NCBI RefSeq assembly: GCF_002027705.1
Contig: NZ_MBTG01000001.1
Location: 372,001-436,000 of the forward strand
Direction: 5' to 3'
DNA: 64,000 nt
Origin: Paenibacillus ferrarius
GTDB lineage: Bacteria; Bacillota; Bacilli; Paenibacillales; NBRC-103111
Part shown: positions 50,448-59,021 of the stretch, one piece after another
Layout: every line of letters starts with the position of its first letter
Position numbering within the stretch: position 1 is the stretch's first letter
The notes under the pieces: model-generated
What the model was told of the DNA's origin: nothing
Seen by the model: the letters and a program-made list of their open reading frames with translations, nothing else
Databases searched by the model: none
Made by a program: the position numbers and the translations under genes

Positions 50448-52292
50448 ATGCTAAAGTTCAGGTCCATTCAATTCAAGTTATTCGTAACGTATTCCATCCT
50501 CATCACAGCCATCGTAGCCATTGCAGCTATTTCATTTTATTACTATGTCTCGGACATTTTAAGCAAAAGAGATTCGGAATCTATTTTTCAATCGACGACT
50601 TATATTTCCACACAGCTCGATTCGCTCATTCAGAACATCGACAACGCTGCTGTCAAGGTCATTTTCTCGGACGACATCAAGCAATTATTTTTTGAAGAAG
50701 ATAATCCGGTCGACCCAACGATTTCCTCTTACAATGTTAGAAAAATGAACGATTATATTTTTTCGATTATGGGTCCAATTCAATTGGATTGGCAAATTAA
50801 TCTTTTTGATATGAATGGGCGCTTTTTTGGTACAGGCAATAATTCCGTCAGCAAGCTTTACCCAGGCGGGAAGATGAACACTATTACATGGGTCAAAGAT
50901 ACGCTTGCTGCCGACGGTGCGAAGGTGATTTCACCTCCTCATTCGGATGAATGGGACAGTTCGGGCAAGACGGTTATTTCTTTGGCTCGCGTCTTCTCGT
51001 GGGCTTTGGGCGGAAAGCAGCAGGGCATCCTGGAAATTCAACAAAGCTACACCGTTATGGCTAATTTGATTGGAAAGCTTATGGCTGAGCCTAATGGCGG
51101 GGCTAGTGTAAATAAATCGATATATATTTATAATCAGGCAGGGAATCTGATCTATCCTTATAGCAATCAGCCCAACGCATATCCGGAGTTCTATTGGAAG
51201 CAGCTGCAAAGAGAGAATCTGGCAACTGGCACATCAACGATTAACAATCCGCTTAATAAGCAGCGTGAAATTATGGCTTATACGCATTCGAACTACACCG
51301 ATTGGATTGTTGTGGCCGTAGAATCAGAAAATGTGCTGCTGCAGCCTGTTGAGACGTTTCGCAATTCGATGTTTATCGCTGTGTTCGGCTTGCTGCTGGT
51401 TACCTTAATCGTCTCGTTCTTCGTTGCGAGGGGGTTGACGCTGCCTATTAAGGAAATGCACAAGTCCATCCGCGCACTGCGGGTCGATACGCTGCTGCCG
51501 TCATCACAGATCGAAAGCAATACCAGCTTGAATGAACTGGATATTCTGAACACGTCGTTCAAGCGAATGTGCATTCGACTACAGGATTCTATTGAAGAAG
51601 TCATCCAGTCGCGTTCGCAGGAAATGCAGGCCCGAATGGTTGCCTTGCAGTCGCAGATGAATCCTCACTTTCTCTATAACACGATTACGCTGATCAGCAT
51701 CATGGCCGAGGAGAAGGAGGATCATGATATCGTAAAGGTATGCAAGCATCTTTCGAAAATGCTGCGCTACATCTTATCCAATCATGCGAGGAACGTAACC
51801 ATGTCGGATGAAGTGGCATATGCCGCGAGCTATTTGACTTTGATGCAGATTCGATATGGCGAGAAGCTAAGATTTCAAATTGATGTCGATCCAGCCATGA
51901 TGGAGGTTGCCGTACCGATTCTAATCATTCAACCGATCGTGGAAAACTGTATGAAATATGGTATTCATGTTGCTCCGCCTTGGAAGATCGAGTTGACTGG
52001 AAGAACAGATGGGGAGAAGTGGACGATACATATTCGCGATTACGGCGGAGGCTTTACCCCTGAAGCGCTGCAAGCCTTGTCCCAGCCAAAGCTGAATTTG
52101 TATGCTCAGGAATCGCAGGGAAAAGGGTTGGGACTCAAAAACATTGCTGAGAGACTACAGCTTTTGTACGGAGAAGAAGCCATTTTCGAAGCCTCCAACC
52201 ACCCGGAAGGCGGGGCATGGATAGTGATAGGCGGCTTGATTCAGCAATCGGACCAAGATTCTAAACCATCAGAGGAGGAGCTGGCAGGATGA
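50448..52292 (+). CDS. Sensor histidine kinase (YesM-like)
   Basis: A 614-residue kinase. Helix 1 (LFVTYSILITAIVAIAAISFYYYV), a large extracellular sensor of dCache type, helix 2 (MFIAVFGLLLVTLIVSFFVARGL), HAMP, phospho-acceptor His about residue 407 in LQSQMNPHFLYNTITL, and HATPase with IQPIVENCMKYG, IRDYGGGFTPE and GKGLGLKNIAERL. I use ATG 50448, 9 bp from GGGGAGG; ATG 50439 touches the binding site. It overlaps the regulator gene by four bases (ATGA). Together with the regulator, binding protein and two permeases it forms a complete sugar-sensing and uptake module. Confidence 0.93.
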   Translation: MLKFRSIQFKLFVTYSILITAIVAIAAISFYYYVSDILSKRDSESIFQSTTYISTQLDSLIQNIDNAAVKVIFSDDIKQLFFEEDNPVDPTISSYNVRKMNDYIFSIMGPIQLDWQINLFDMNGRFFGTGNNSVSKLYPGGKMNTITWVKDTLAADGAKVISPPHSDEWDSSGKTVISLARVFSWALGGKQQGILEIQQSYTVMANLIGKLMAEPNGGASVNKSIYIYNQAGNLIYPYSNQPNAYPEFYWKQLQRENLATGTSTINNPLNKQREIMAYTHSNYTDWIVVAVESENVLLQPVETFRNSMFIAVFGLLLVTLIVSFFVARGLTLPIKEMHKSIRALRVDTLLPSSQIESNTSLNELDILNTSFKRMCIRLQDSIEEVIQSRSQEMQARMVALQSQMNPHFLYNTITLISIMAEEKEDHDIVKVCKHLSKMLRYILSNHARNVTMSDEVAYAASYLTLMQIRYGEKLRFQIDVDPAMMEVAVPILIIQPIVENCMKYGIHVAPPWKIELTGRTDGEKWTIHIRDYGGGFTPEALQALSQPKLNLYAQESQGKGLGLKNIAERLQLLYGEEAIFEASNHPEGGAWIVIGGLIQQSDQDSKPSEEELAG

Positions 52293-53854
52293 GAGCAAAC
52301 ACGAAGGGGTCCTACCGAATTCTTATAGCGGAAGACGAACCCCTGATCATGAGAAATATCGCCGCGAAAATTGAAAATGCCACGGATCAGTTTGAAATTC
52401 TGTATGCTGAGAACGGAAAAGAAGCTTTGGATGTGATTGAAGCCTTGCGGCCGCAGGTGCTTTTTACGGACATTCAAATGCCGCAGATGAACGGAATTGA
52501 ATTGATTAAGCAGGTTTCCAGCAAATATCCACGCATTCAGATTGTTGTCATCAGCGGGCATGACGAATTCGATTACGCCCAGCAGGCGCTCCGCTACGGA
52601 GCCAGAGACTTCCTGCTTAAGCCGCTCGATGCTGATGATATTAAAAAAACGTTATCCCGCTTATGCGCTCAGCTAGATCAAGAAAAAGCATTTTCCCAAA
52701 AGGAACAAGTGCAATCCGCTCTTCAAACAGGAGAGATCCTTCCACAGCATGCAGCTTTGCAAGACAGTGTTTTTCAGCTTTTTCTAATTCAAATCGGGCA
52801 TTTGGCGAATGCTTCGTATTCGTCTGGACTAGCTGGATTTTTTGATCATTTATGGATGAAGGTGAACAGAAGCAAAGCCATTCCAACCCTGCTTGGAGAC
52901 GCAGAAGACTGGTGGCTGGTGGACCAACTATCCTTCCACGGCAAGTATCTTGTGATCAAAACAGAGGAAGCGGTCATGCAGCAACCTATTGTTTGTGCTG
53001 ATGCTTTGATGGCAGCGGTTCGCGAGCAAGTAGAGCCTTATCCCGTCACCATCGTTTATGCAGCGGAGCCTGCAAAACTGGAGAAATTGTGGAGCACCTC
53101 ACAAGGATTGAGAGTCGCCATGGAAAAAGGGCTCGCTCCCGGTAGGTCGGCTATCTTCTCGAACACCGGCAAAGTAAGGGATTTACCGTCGGCATGGATC
53201 GATCCCAACACCCAGCACAAGCTGGTCTCTTTCATCCAAGGAAATAAGAGAGTGAACTTCAACAAGGAGCTGTGCAGCTTATTCGAGCATTGGACCGTGG
53301 AAGCTTACCCGCAAAAATGGATCGAGAAAAAATTGCAGCATCTCATTCAAATTGTCCATCAGCAGGCGATTCATTTCTCTGATGAGGAAATATTCCATCT
53401 GGAGTACGATATGCTGAATACCCTCTATACGGCTGCCGATTTCCCGAGCATTTCCGAGAGAATTCTGACCCTTTTAGTAAACACAGCCTTTCTAAATGAG
53501 GAGCATCTTTCGGAAGGAGCTGAGGAGTTGACCCATTCAATCGAGAGCTACTTAAAGACAAACTTTGCCCATCCGATCACGCTGGAGGATATTGCGGCCA
53601 AATTCAATTTCGACTCCTCCTACTTAACGAAAATTTTCAAAAAATACAAGCATATGACACCAATAAAATACTTAATCTCGCTGCGTATGGACGAGGCCAA
53701 GCGCTTGATACAGCAGCATCCAGAGTTAAGCTTTAAAGAAATTGGGGCGATCGTTGGTTACCCGGATTCACATTATTTCAGCCGCATCTTCAAGAATATG
53801 ACTGGACAAAATCTATCGGACTACAGTGAGGGAATGAAGCTGCAAGGTGAATAA
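52289..53854 (+). CDS. AraC-type response regulator (YesN-like)
   Basis: A 521-residue response regulator: receiver with IAEDEPLIMRNIAAKI, Asp 61 in VLFTDIQMPQMNG and Lys in FLLKPLD; a long central region of about 280 residues of no named domain; C-terminal AraC HTH pair with ITLEDIAAKFNFDSSYLTKIFKKYKHMTPIKYLISLRM and SFKEIGAIVGYPDSHYFSRIFKNMTGQNLSDY. Much longer than the other regulator in this window (339), which is normal for YesN proteins. Probably activates the downstream binding protein-permease genes. Confidence 0.93.
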   Translation: MRANTKGSYRILIAEDEPLIMRNIAAKIENATDQFEILYAENGKEALDVIEALRPQVLFTDIQMPQMNGIELIKQVSSKYPRIQIVVISGHDEFDYAQQALRYGARDFLLKPLDADDIKKTLSRLCAQLDQEKAFSQKEQVQSALQTGEILPQHAALQDSVFQLFLIQIGHLANASYSSGLAGFFDHLWMKVNRSKAIPTLLGDAEDWWLVDQLSFHGKYLVIKTEEAVMQQPIVCADALMAAVREQVEPYPVTIVYAAEPAKLEKLWSTSQGLRVAMEKGLAPGRSAIFSNTGKVRDLPSAWIDPNTQHKLVSFIQGNKRVNFNKELCSLFEHWTVEAYPQKWIEKKLQHLIQIVHQQAIHFSDEEIFHLEYDMLNTLYTAADFPSISERILTLLVNTAFLNEEHLSEGAEELTHSIESYLKTNFAHPITLEDIAAKFNFDSSYLTKIFKKYKHMTPIKYLISLRMDEAKRLIQQHPELSFKEIGAIVGYPDSHYFSRIFKNMTGQNLSDYSEGMKLQGE

Positions 53855-53907
53855 TAAGGTGAAAAAAGTCCATCGCAACTAGCGCATTTTGTGCATCGAA
53901 GACAAAA

Positions 53908-53921
53908 TGAAAACGCTTTAT
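53908..53921. promoter_or_regulatory. cre-like site overlapping a TATAAT before the binding-protein gene
   Basis: TGAAAACGCTTTAT matches the CcpA consensus at 12 of 14 positions, missing only the last CA. It overlaps TATAAT (53919-53924), a possible -10 box about 50 bp before the start, a position suited to repression. Confidence 0.4.
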
Positions 53922-53973
53922 AATTCAGAGGCAGACGAAAAATAGTCTGAAAAAAGCTTAGGGGGAATGAACA

Positions 53974-55320
53974 TTGAAAAAATCTCTTCTAGTGATGCTT
54001 ACCTGTATCTCGACATTTTCACTTGTGATCTCAGGCTGCGGCAGCAGTTCCAAAGATGCAGCAAGCTCAGTGAAACCAGCAGAAAGTACAGCAGCAACGC
54101 AAGCTCCAACAGCAAAGCCGGAGGCAGCCAAAAAGGATGTAACGATTACAGTTGGTGCTTCTCAAAACTGGATTAAAGACATTGACCGTAAGCTTGCTGA
54201 TCAATTCACACAAAAAACCGGCATAAAAATTGATTTTCAGGTGAATCCGGATGATCAGTATATCAATATTCTCAAAACCAAGATTGCGACGAAAGAAGCG
54301 CCGGACATCCTCTATATGGCGAGCGGCATCGGAATTGACAGCTTTCAGCCGGAAAAGAATTTTATGGACTTATCGAACGAGCCTTGGGCAGCCAATTATA
54401 CAGACTGGGCCAAAGCGGGAGCAAGCATTGGCGGCAAGATCTACGGATTCAACACATGGTCTGTTGATGGTTGGGGCTTGCTTTACAATACGGATATTTT
54501 TGCCAAGTACAACTTGCAACCGCCAAAAACGTATGCAGAGTTTACGCAAATTTGCGATACGCTTCTAAAGAATGGCATCACACCGATTTTCGAAAATGCC
54601 AAAGATGAATGGCATCTGCCAATCTGGCTGCAGGAATTGGCTGGAGCTGCGGTCAAAGAAGATCCGGGATTCATCGATAAATTGAATAACAATACAGGGA
54701 AATTTGCCGACAGCAAAGTGTTGGCAACCGGTCTGGGTCAATACAATGAGATGAACAAAAAGGGGTACTTCGGCAAAGACGCTTTATCGAACGAATGGAC
54801 CAAAGGCTATGAAGCTATGGGGTCCGGAAAATACGCGATGGATCTCGTCTATACGACCTATCAACAGGAAGTATTGGCGAAGTTCCCGAACTCGGGTGCG
54901 GATAAATGGAAGATGTTCCCGGTTCCAATGGGGGACAATACAACATTTGGCCATTCTGCCGGAGGGATTATCCGCGTTGTGAATAAAGAAACGAAAAACA
55001 TCGATTCGATTCGTCAATATTTCGCTTTCCTATCCAGTCAGGACAATTTAAAAGCATACTATACGGAGCGCAAAGATTTAGGCCCGATTTCTTTTAAAGG
55101 AATAGTAGTTGCACCTGCAACGCAAGCTCTGCAAAGCGTACAATCCATTGCCAGCTCTCAGCTTATTGATTTAAACGATTCCGTCAAATTCTATGGGGAT
55201 TCAGGGGCTATCATCGCCAAGGCGATGCAAGACATGTTGTTTGGCAAATTAACACCGTTAGATGTCTTGAAAAAATTGGACGACAACAGAGAAAAATCTT
55301 TCAAAGCAACTGCCAAATAA
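53974..55320 (+). CDS. Extracellular solute-binding lipoprotein, family 1
   Basis: A 448-residue lipoprotein (leader ending VISGC, Cys 22; Ser/Ala/Thr-rich linker). The mature protein begins DVTITVGASQNWIKDIDRKLADQFTQKTGIKIDFQVNPDDQY and has APDILYMASGIGID, KIYGFNTWSVDGWGLLYNTDIFAKYNLQPPKTYAEF and FGHSAGGIIRVVNKETKN, as in UgpB/MalE-like proteins for sugars. The start is TTG 53974, 8 bp after AGGGGG. It has its own cre-like/promoter region and is followed by a stem-loop, an arrangement that yields more binding protein than permease. Confidence 0.92.
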   Translation: MKKSLLVMLTCISTFSLVISGCGSSSKDAASSVKPAESTAATQAPTAKPEAAKKDVTITVGASQNWIKDIDRKLADQFTQKTGIKIDFQVNPDDQYINILKTKIATKEAPDILYMASGIGIDSFQPEKNFMDLSNEPWAANYTDWAKAGASIGGKIYGFNTWSVDGWGLLYNTDIFAKYNLQPPKTYAEFTQICDTLLKNGITPIFENAKDEWHLPIWLQELAGAAVKEDPGFIDKLNNNTGKFADSKVLATGLGQYNEMNKKGYFGKDALSNEWTKGYEAMGSGKYAMDLVYTTYQQEVLAKFPNSGADKWKMFPVPMGDNTTFGHSAGGIIRVVNKETKNIDSIRQYFAFLSSQDNLKAYYTERKDLGPISFKGIVVAPATQALQSVQSIASSQLIDLNDSVKFYGDSGAIIAKAMQDMLFGKLTPLDVLKKLDDNREKSFKATAK

Positions 55321-55343
55321 TTGGATGGACATCAAAGCGGGTT

Positions 55344-55384
55344 CGCCGGTGAGCAAAAAAAGCATATTCTAGCGTTCACCGGCG
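55344..55384 (+). other. Stem-loop between binding-protein and permease genes
   Basis: CGCCGGTGA (55344-55352) pairs perfectly with TCACCGGCG (55376-55384). No T run follows. Such stems commonly protect the binding-protein mRNA 3' end or cause partial termination. Confidence 0.65.
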
Positions 55385-55437
55385 CCGCTTGTCCTTCTGA
55401 CTTTACTGACATATGGCTAATAGGAAGCAGGGGCGAT

Positions 55438-56316
55438 ATGAATACTAAGAAGATTTACCCATTATATTTTCTAATATTACCGGTAGGCATTTATACACTT
55501 CTGTACTTTACCCCAAGTTTATTCAGCTTTTACTACGCTCTGACCGACTGGAATACGTATAACGAAAACATGCGCTTTATTGGGCTGGATAATTTCAGGG
55601 ATATGTTGAAAGATCGCGCGCTTTACTGGGAATATATTTCACATACTTTTGAATTTGCACTTTCGACTACACTGTTGAAAAATTTGCTGGGCTTATCTTT
55701 AGCTTTGCTGTTGAACGAAGGACTCCGCACGAAAAATGTGCTCCGATCGATCTTTTATTTGCCCGTAACGATCTCTCCTCTGATAATCGGGTTGATTTTT
55801 TCCTCGGTATTCGATTCGAGCCATGGCTTAATCAACAATTTCCTAGGCTATATTGGACTGGAGAGTTGGAAGCATGCTTGGCTGGTAGATGTAAAATTCG
55901 CCATGCTTTCCGTTGTTTCGGTAGAAACATGGAAGTTTATCGGCTTTAATATGATTATTTATTTGGCCGGCTTGCAAACCATCTCGCGCTCTTATTATGA
56001 GGCGGCTTCCATAGACGGTTCAAGCAAATGGCAGCAGCTCATTCATATTACACTGCCCCTTATCATGCCTGCGATTACGATTAATCTGATATTGAATCTC
56101 ATCAACGGTTTTAAGGTATTTGATCTCATCTTTGTCCTTACCAAAGGTGGTCCCGGCAATACGACAGAAGTTCTGAACACCGCTGTTTTCAGAGAGTTTT
56201 CTTCTGGGCGCTACGGCTCAGCGACAGCCATTGGTATTATCCTGTTTTTAATGACCACCTTGATTGCGCTCTCTACGCTAAGCCTGCTGTCCAGGCGGTC
56301 GGAGGTTAGCGAATGA
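55438..56316 (+). CDS. Carbohydrate ABC transporter permease (MalF/UgpA type)
   Basis: A 292-residue permease: IYPLYFLILPVGIYTLLYFTPSLFSFYYALTDWNTY, FIGLDNFRDMLKD, and the EAA loop SYYEAASIDGSSKWQQLIHITLPLIMPAI; LTKGGPGNTTEVLN before the last helix is typical. Start is ATG 55438 after AGCAGGGG; the frame is open from 55321 but those codons cover the intergenic stem-loop. Overlaps the second permease by four bases. Confidence 0.92.
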   Translation: MNTKKIYPLYFLILPVGIYTLLYFTPSLFSFYYALTDWNTYNENMRFIGLDNFRDMLKDRALYWEYISHTFEFALSTTLLKNLLGLSLALLLNEGLRTKNVLRSIFYLPVTISPLIIGLIFSSVFDSSHGLINNFLGYIGLESWKHAWLVDVKFAMLSVVSVETWKFIGFNMIIYLAGLQTISRSYYEAASIDGSSKWQQLIHITLPLIMPAITINLILNLINGFKVFDLIFVLTKGGPGNTTEVLNTAVFREFSSGRYGSATAIGIILFLMTTLIALSTLSLLSRRSEVSE

Positions 56317-57116
56317 AAATTTTCAAAGAAGTTTCGGTATGGTTGCTCACGTTAGTCATTTTGATTCCTTTATTTTTGGTCGTTATTAATTCAGTGAAAA
56401 CATCGGCGGAAGCGGATTCAATGAATCTCAGCTTTCCCAAACACATTCAATTTAATAATTACGCGACAGTTATAAAAGAAGGGAAAATGATCCGCGCTTT
56501 TAAAAATAGCATGATCATTACCGTCGGTTCGGTACTGCTTACGAATATCGCGTCCGCCATGGGGGCTTTTGTTCTGTCCAGAAGAAGAACACAGCTCAAT
56601 AAAATGCTGTATTACTATTTTATTGTTGGCTTGATCGCACCTGTCAATATGATACCGACGATTAAGATTATGCAATCCTTGCACATCATGAATACGTTTC
56701 AAGGAATCATCTTACTTTATTCGGCATTGATGATGCCCTTTACCGTCTTTCTCTATTACGGATTCATTCATTCCGTCCCAAGAGAAATGGATGAATCGGC
56801 GGTGATAGATGGCAGCAACGCTTGGCAGCTTTTTTTTCGAATTCAATATCCGCTGCTTATGCCGGTGACGATTACTTCGCTGCTGATTAATTTCATGAAT
56901 GCTTGGAATGACTTTATCCTGCCCCTATATGTATTTAACAAATCGACGAATAACCCGATGACACTGGCCGTTTATAACTTTTATGGCACCTATATATCCA
57001 GCTGGAATCTAGTATGCGCGGCAATCGTGCTGACCACGCTGCCGATTGTCATCGTGTATTTATTTGGGCAGCGCTATATTGTATCAGGCATGCTTTCAGG
57101 TGCGGTGAAAGGCTGA
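56313..57116 (+). CDS. Carbohydrate ABC transporter permease (MalG/UgpE type)
   Basis: A 267-residue permease with six hydrophobic segments: SVWLLTLVILIPLFLVVINSVKTSAEAD, FKNSMIITVGSVLLTNIASAMGAFVLSRRR, IAPVNMIPTIKIMQSLHIMNTFQGIILLYSALMMPFTVFLYYGF and the EAA loop EMDESAVIDGSNAWQLFFRIQYPLLMPV. It starts inside the ATGA overlap with the first permease. No ATPase gene follows, so a genome-shared MsmX-type ATPase is expected. The damaged isomerase gene comes 54 bp later. Confidence 0.92.
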   Translation: MKIFKEVSVWLLTLVILIPLFLVVINSVKTSAEADSMNLSFPKHIQFNNYATVIKEGKMIRAFKNSMIITVGSVLLTNIASAMGAFVLSRRRTQLNKMLYYYFIVGLIAPVNMIPTIKIMQSLHIMNTFQGIILLYSALMMPFTVFLYYGFIHSVPREMDESAVIDGSNAWQLFFRIQYPLLMPVTITSLLINFMNAWNDFILPLYVFNKSTNNPMTLAVYNFYGTYISSWNLVCAAIVLTTLPIVIVYLFGQRYIVSGMLSGAVKG

Positions 57117-57170
57117 TTCCATAGGAGTAGAGTGTCGCAGCGGAAATAATTGTCCATAGGAGGGAAATCA

Positions 57171-57991
57171 ATGGAATCAATGGATGCAAGGGAGCGCCTC
57201 AGTTTAAATCAAATCACAACGGAGCGCTGGAGCTTGAAGGAAGCGGTCGAGGGAAGCGCCCGAGCGGGAATTCCTTGGATCGGCTTATGGCGCACAAAGT
57301 AACCGAAACAGGTCTTGCTGAAAGCAAGCGGTTAGTGCGTGACGCTGGATTAAGTGTATCCAGCCTATGCCGAGGGGGAATGTTTCCGGCGGCTAGCGCG
57401 GATGAGCGCCGGACCAAACTAGACGATAATCGCCGTGCTATCGAAGAGGCTGCCGAGCTGGGTGCTGAGGTGTTGGTGCTGGTTTGCGGGGCTGCTCCTG
57501 ACCGGGATATAGACAGCGCACGGCAATGGGTGGAGGAAGGCATTGCTGAGCTTGTCCCTTATGCTCAGTCTCATGGAATTCGATTGGGGATCGAGCCGCT
57601 GCATCCGATGTTTGCCGCAGAACGATCGGTGGTCGTTACTTTAGCCCAAGCAAATGCTATGGCCGAGAAATTTACGCCGCAGCAGGTTGGCGTTATTATC
57701 GATGTGTTCCATGTATGGTGGGACCCCGACTTGTATCCTCAAATTCAAAGGGCAAGCGGACGAATATTGGGCTTTCACGTTTCTGATTGGATCGTACCTA
57801 CGCCGGATATGTTGATGGGACGGGGGATGATGGGGGATGGCGTGATTGAGCTGAGACGAATACGCAAGGCGGTGGAAGCGGCAGGGTACCAAGGGCCGAT
57901 TGAGGTAGAAATATTCAATCAAACGATTTGGGATCAACCGGGAGACGAGGTTCTGGCTTTGCTGAAAAAGCGTTATGCAAGTCATGTCTGA
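57171..57991 (+). pseudogene. Sugar phosphate isomerase/epimerase (TIM barrel) with one-base frameshift
   Basis: ATG 57171, after CATAGGAGGG, reads MESMDARERLSLNQITTERW and then AGIPWIGLWRTK before a TAA at 57300. The remaining 230 residues lie in another frame and begin HKVTETGLAESKRLVRDAGL, continuing to 57991. Adding one C near 57291-57294 joins them as GLWR-HKVTETGL, the normal sequence in this IolE/xylose-isomerase-like family. The downstream part keeps GIEPLHPM, IIDVFHVWWDPDL, GFHVSDWIVPTPD and PIEVEIFNQ. Either the gene is inactivated, or the base was missed in sequencing. It follows the complete ABC operon and probably processed the imported sugar. Confidence 0.8.
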
Positions 57992-58012
57992 TGATTCGGG
58001 AGGAACGCCGCA

Positions 58013-58855
58013 ATGAGCAATCGTAGAGTGATCGATCTCTCCATCCAAGGAATTCATTTGTATGAGGTCAAACATGAAGAAGGGGATGTGATTATGGAGC
58101 ATGACCATCCTTTCCATGAAATTCTATATGCATTGGATGGCGAGGGTCAAATTACACTTGACGGAAAGCAGTTGGATTTCAACAAGGACCATGGCGTTGT
58201 GATCGTCCCGTTCTCGCCGCATGCGGTAGTATCCGATTCCAATCTGACGATTCTCGTGCTCGCCTTTGATGCACAACTGCTGGACATCTCTGTACAAAAA
58301 GAGCTGCTCGCCGTCTTTTTCAACGTTTCCAGCTTGATCCGCTTGAATCCATTTCTCGGCAGCGAGCTTCGGCAGCTGCTGCGGAAAATGCTGTTCGAGC
58401 TGTCTCGCGGAAATCCGCTGAATTTTTTCGCCATGAAGCTTAAATTATCCGAGCTGCTGCTTGTGCTTGCAAGGGCGCAGCAGCCTTCGCACGTTATTGA
58501 CGCGGACAGCTTGCGTGCGGAGAAGCTGCGTCTTTATATTGATACGCATTACTTTGAAATTCTGCATTCGAACGATATTTCCGTCAAATTGGGCATGAGT
58601 ACCAGGCATGTTACTAATATTTTTAAAAAGCAGTATTCGATTACGCCGATTCAATATTTGACTGAGGTCCGAATCGAAATGGCCAAAAAAATGCTTGTCG
58701 AAACGGACAAGGAGATTGTCTGCATTTGCTTTGAGGTGGGTTTTGAAACCTTATCCAGTTTCTACAGAATGTTCAAAAATTATATCCAGATGTCCCCAAA
58801 CCAATATCGGGTCGTCCATCGGGTGCGGTCCAGAAATGAACAGGTTTTAGTATGA
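58013..58855 (+). CDS. AraC family regulator with cupin domain
   Basis: A 280-residue regulator: cupin with GDVIMEHDHPFHEILYALDGEGQITLDGKQLDFNKDHGVVIVPFSPHAV; HTH pair HSNDISVKLGMSTRHVTNIFKKQYSITPIQYLTEVRIEMAKKML and EIVCICFEVGFETLSSFYRMFKNYIQMSPNQYR. It is 21 bp after the damaged isomerase gene and shares its direction, so it likely belongs to the same transcript and senses a related sugar. It may also control the glycosidase gene at 59022. Confidence 0.9.
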   Translation: MSNRRVIDLSIQGIHLYEVKHEEGDVIMEHDHPFHEILYALDGEGQITLDGKQLDFNKDHGVVIVPFSPHAVVSDSNLTILVLAFDAQLLDISVQKELLAVFFNVSSLIRLNPFLGSELRQLLRKMLFELSRGNPLNFFAMKLKLSELLLVLARAQQPSHVIDADSLRAEKLRLYIDTHYFEILHSNDISVKLGMSTRHVTNIFKKQYSITPIQYLTEVRIEMAKKMLVETDKEIVCICFEVGFETLSSFYRMFKNYIQMSPNQYRVVHRVRSRNEQVLV

Positions 58856-59021
58856 ATGGTGATCGATAAAACGTGCACTGTTTTTAGTAACAAATTTCTG
58901 ATTTTCGGAAGCTTAATTTTTTTATTTAACCTATTGTTAAATAAGGGAGTTCTTATCTCGTTTAATTGCCAACGCTATCTTAGAAGAACTTCCCAAAAAT
59001 TAATTAGGAGGTGCTTTAAGA

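Noticed and set aside
55321..55437. Longer N-terminus for the first permease
   Set aside because: The extra codons overlap a perfect stem-loop and are not hydrophobic; ATG 55438 begins the normal permease N-terminus.
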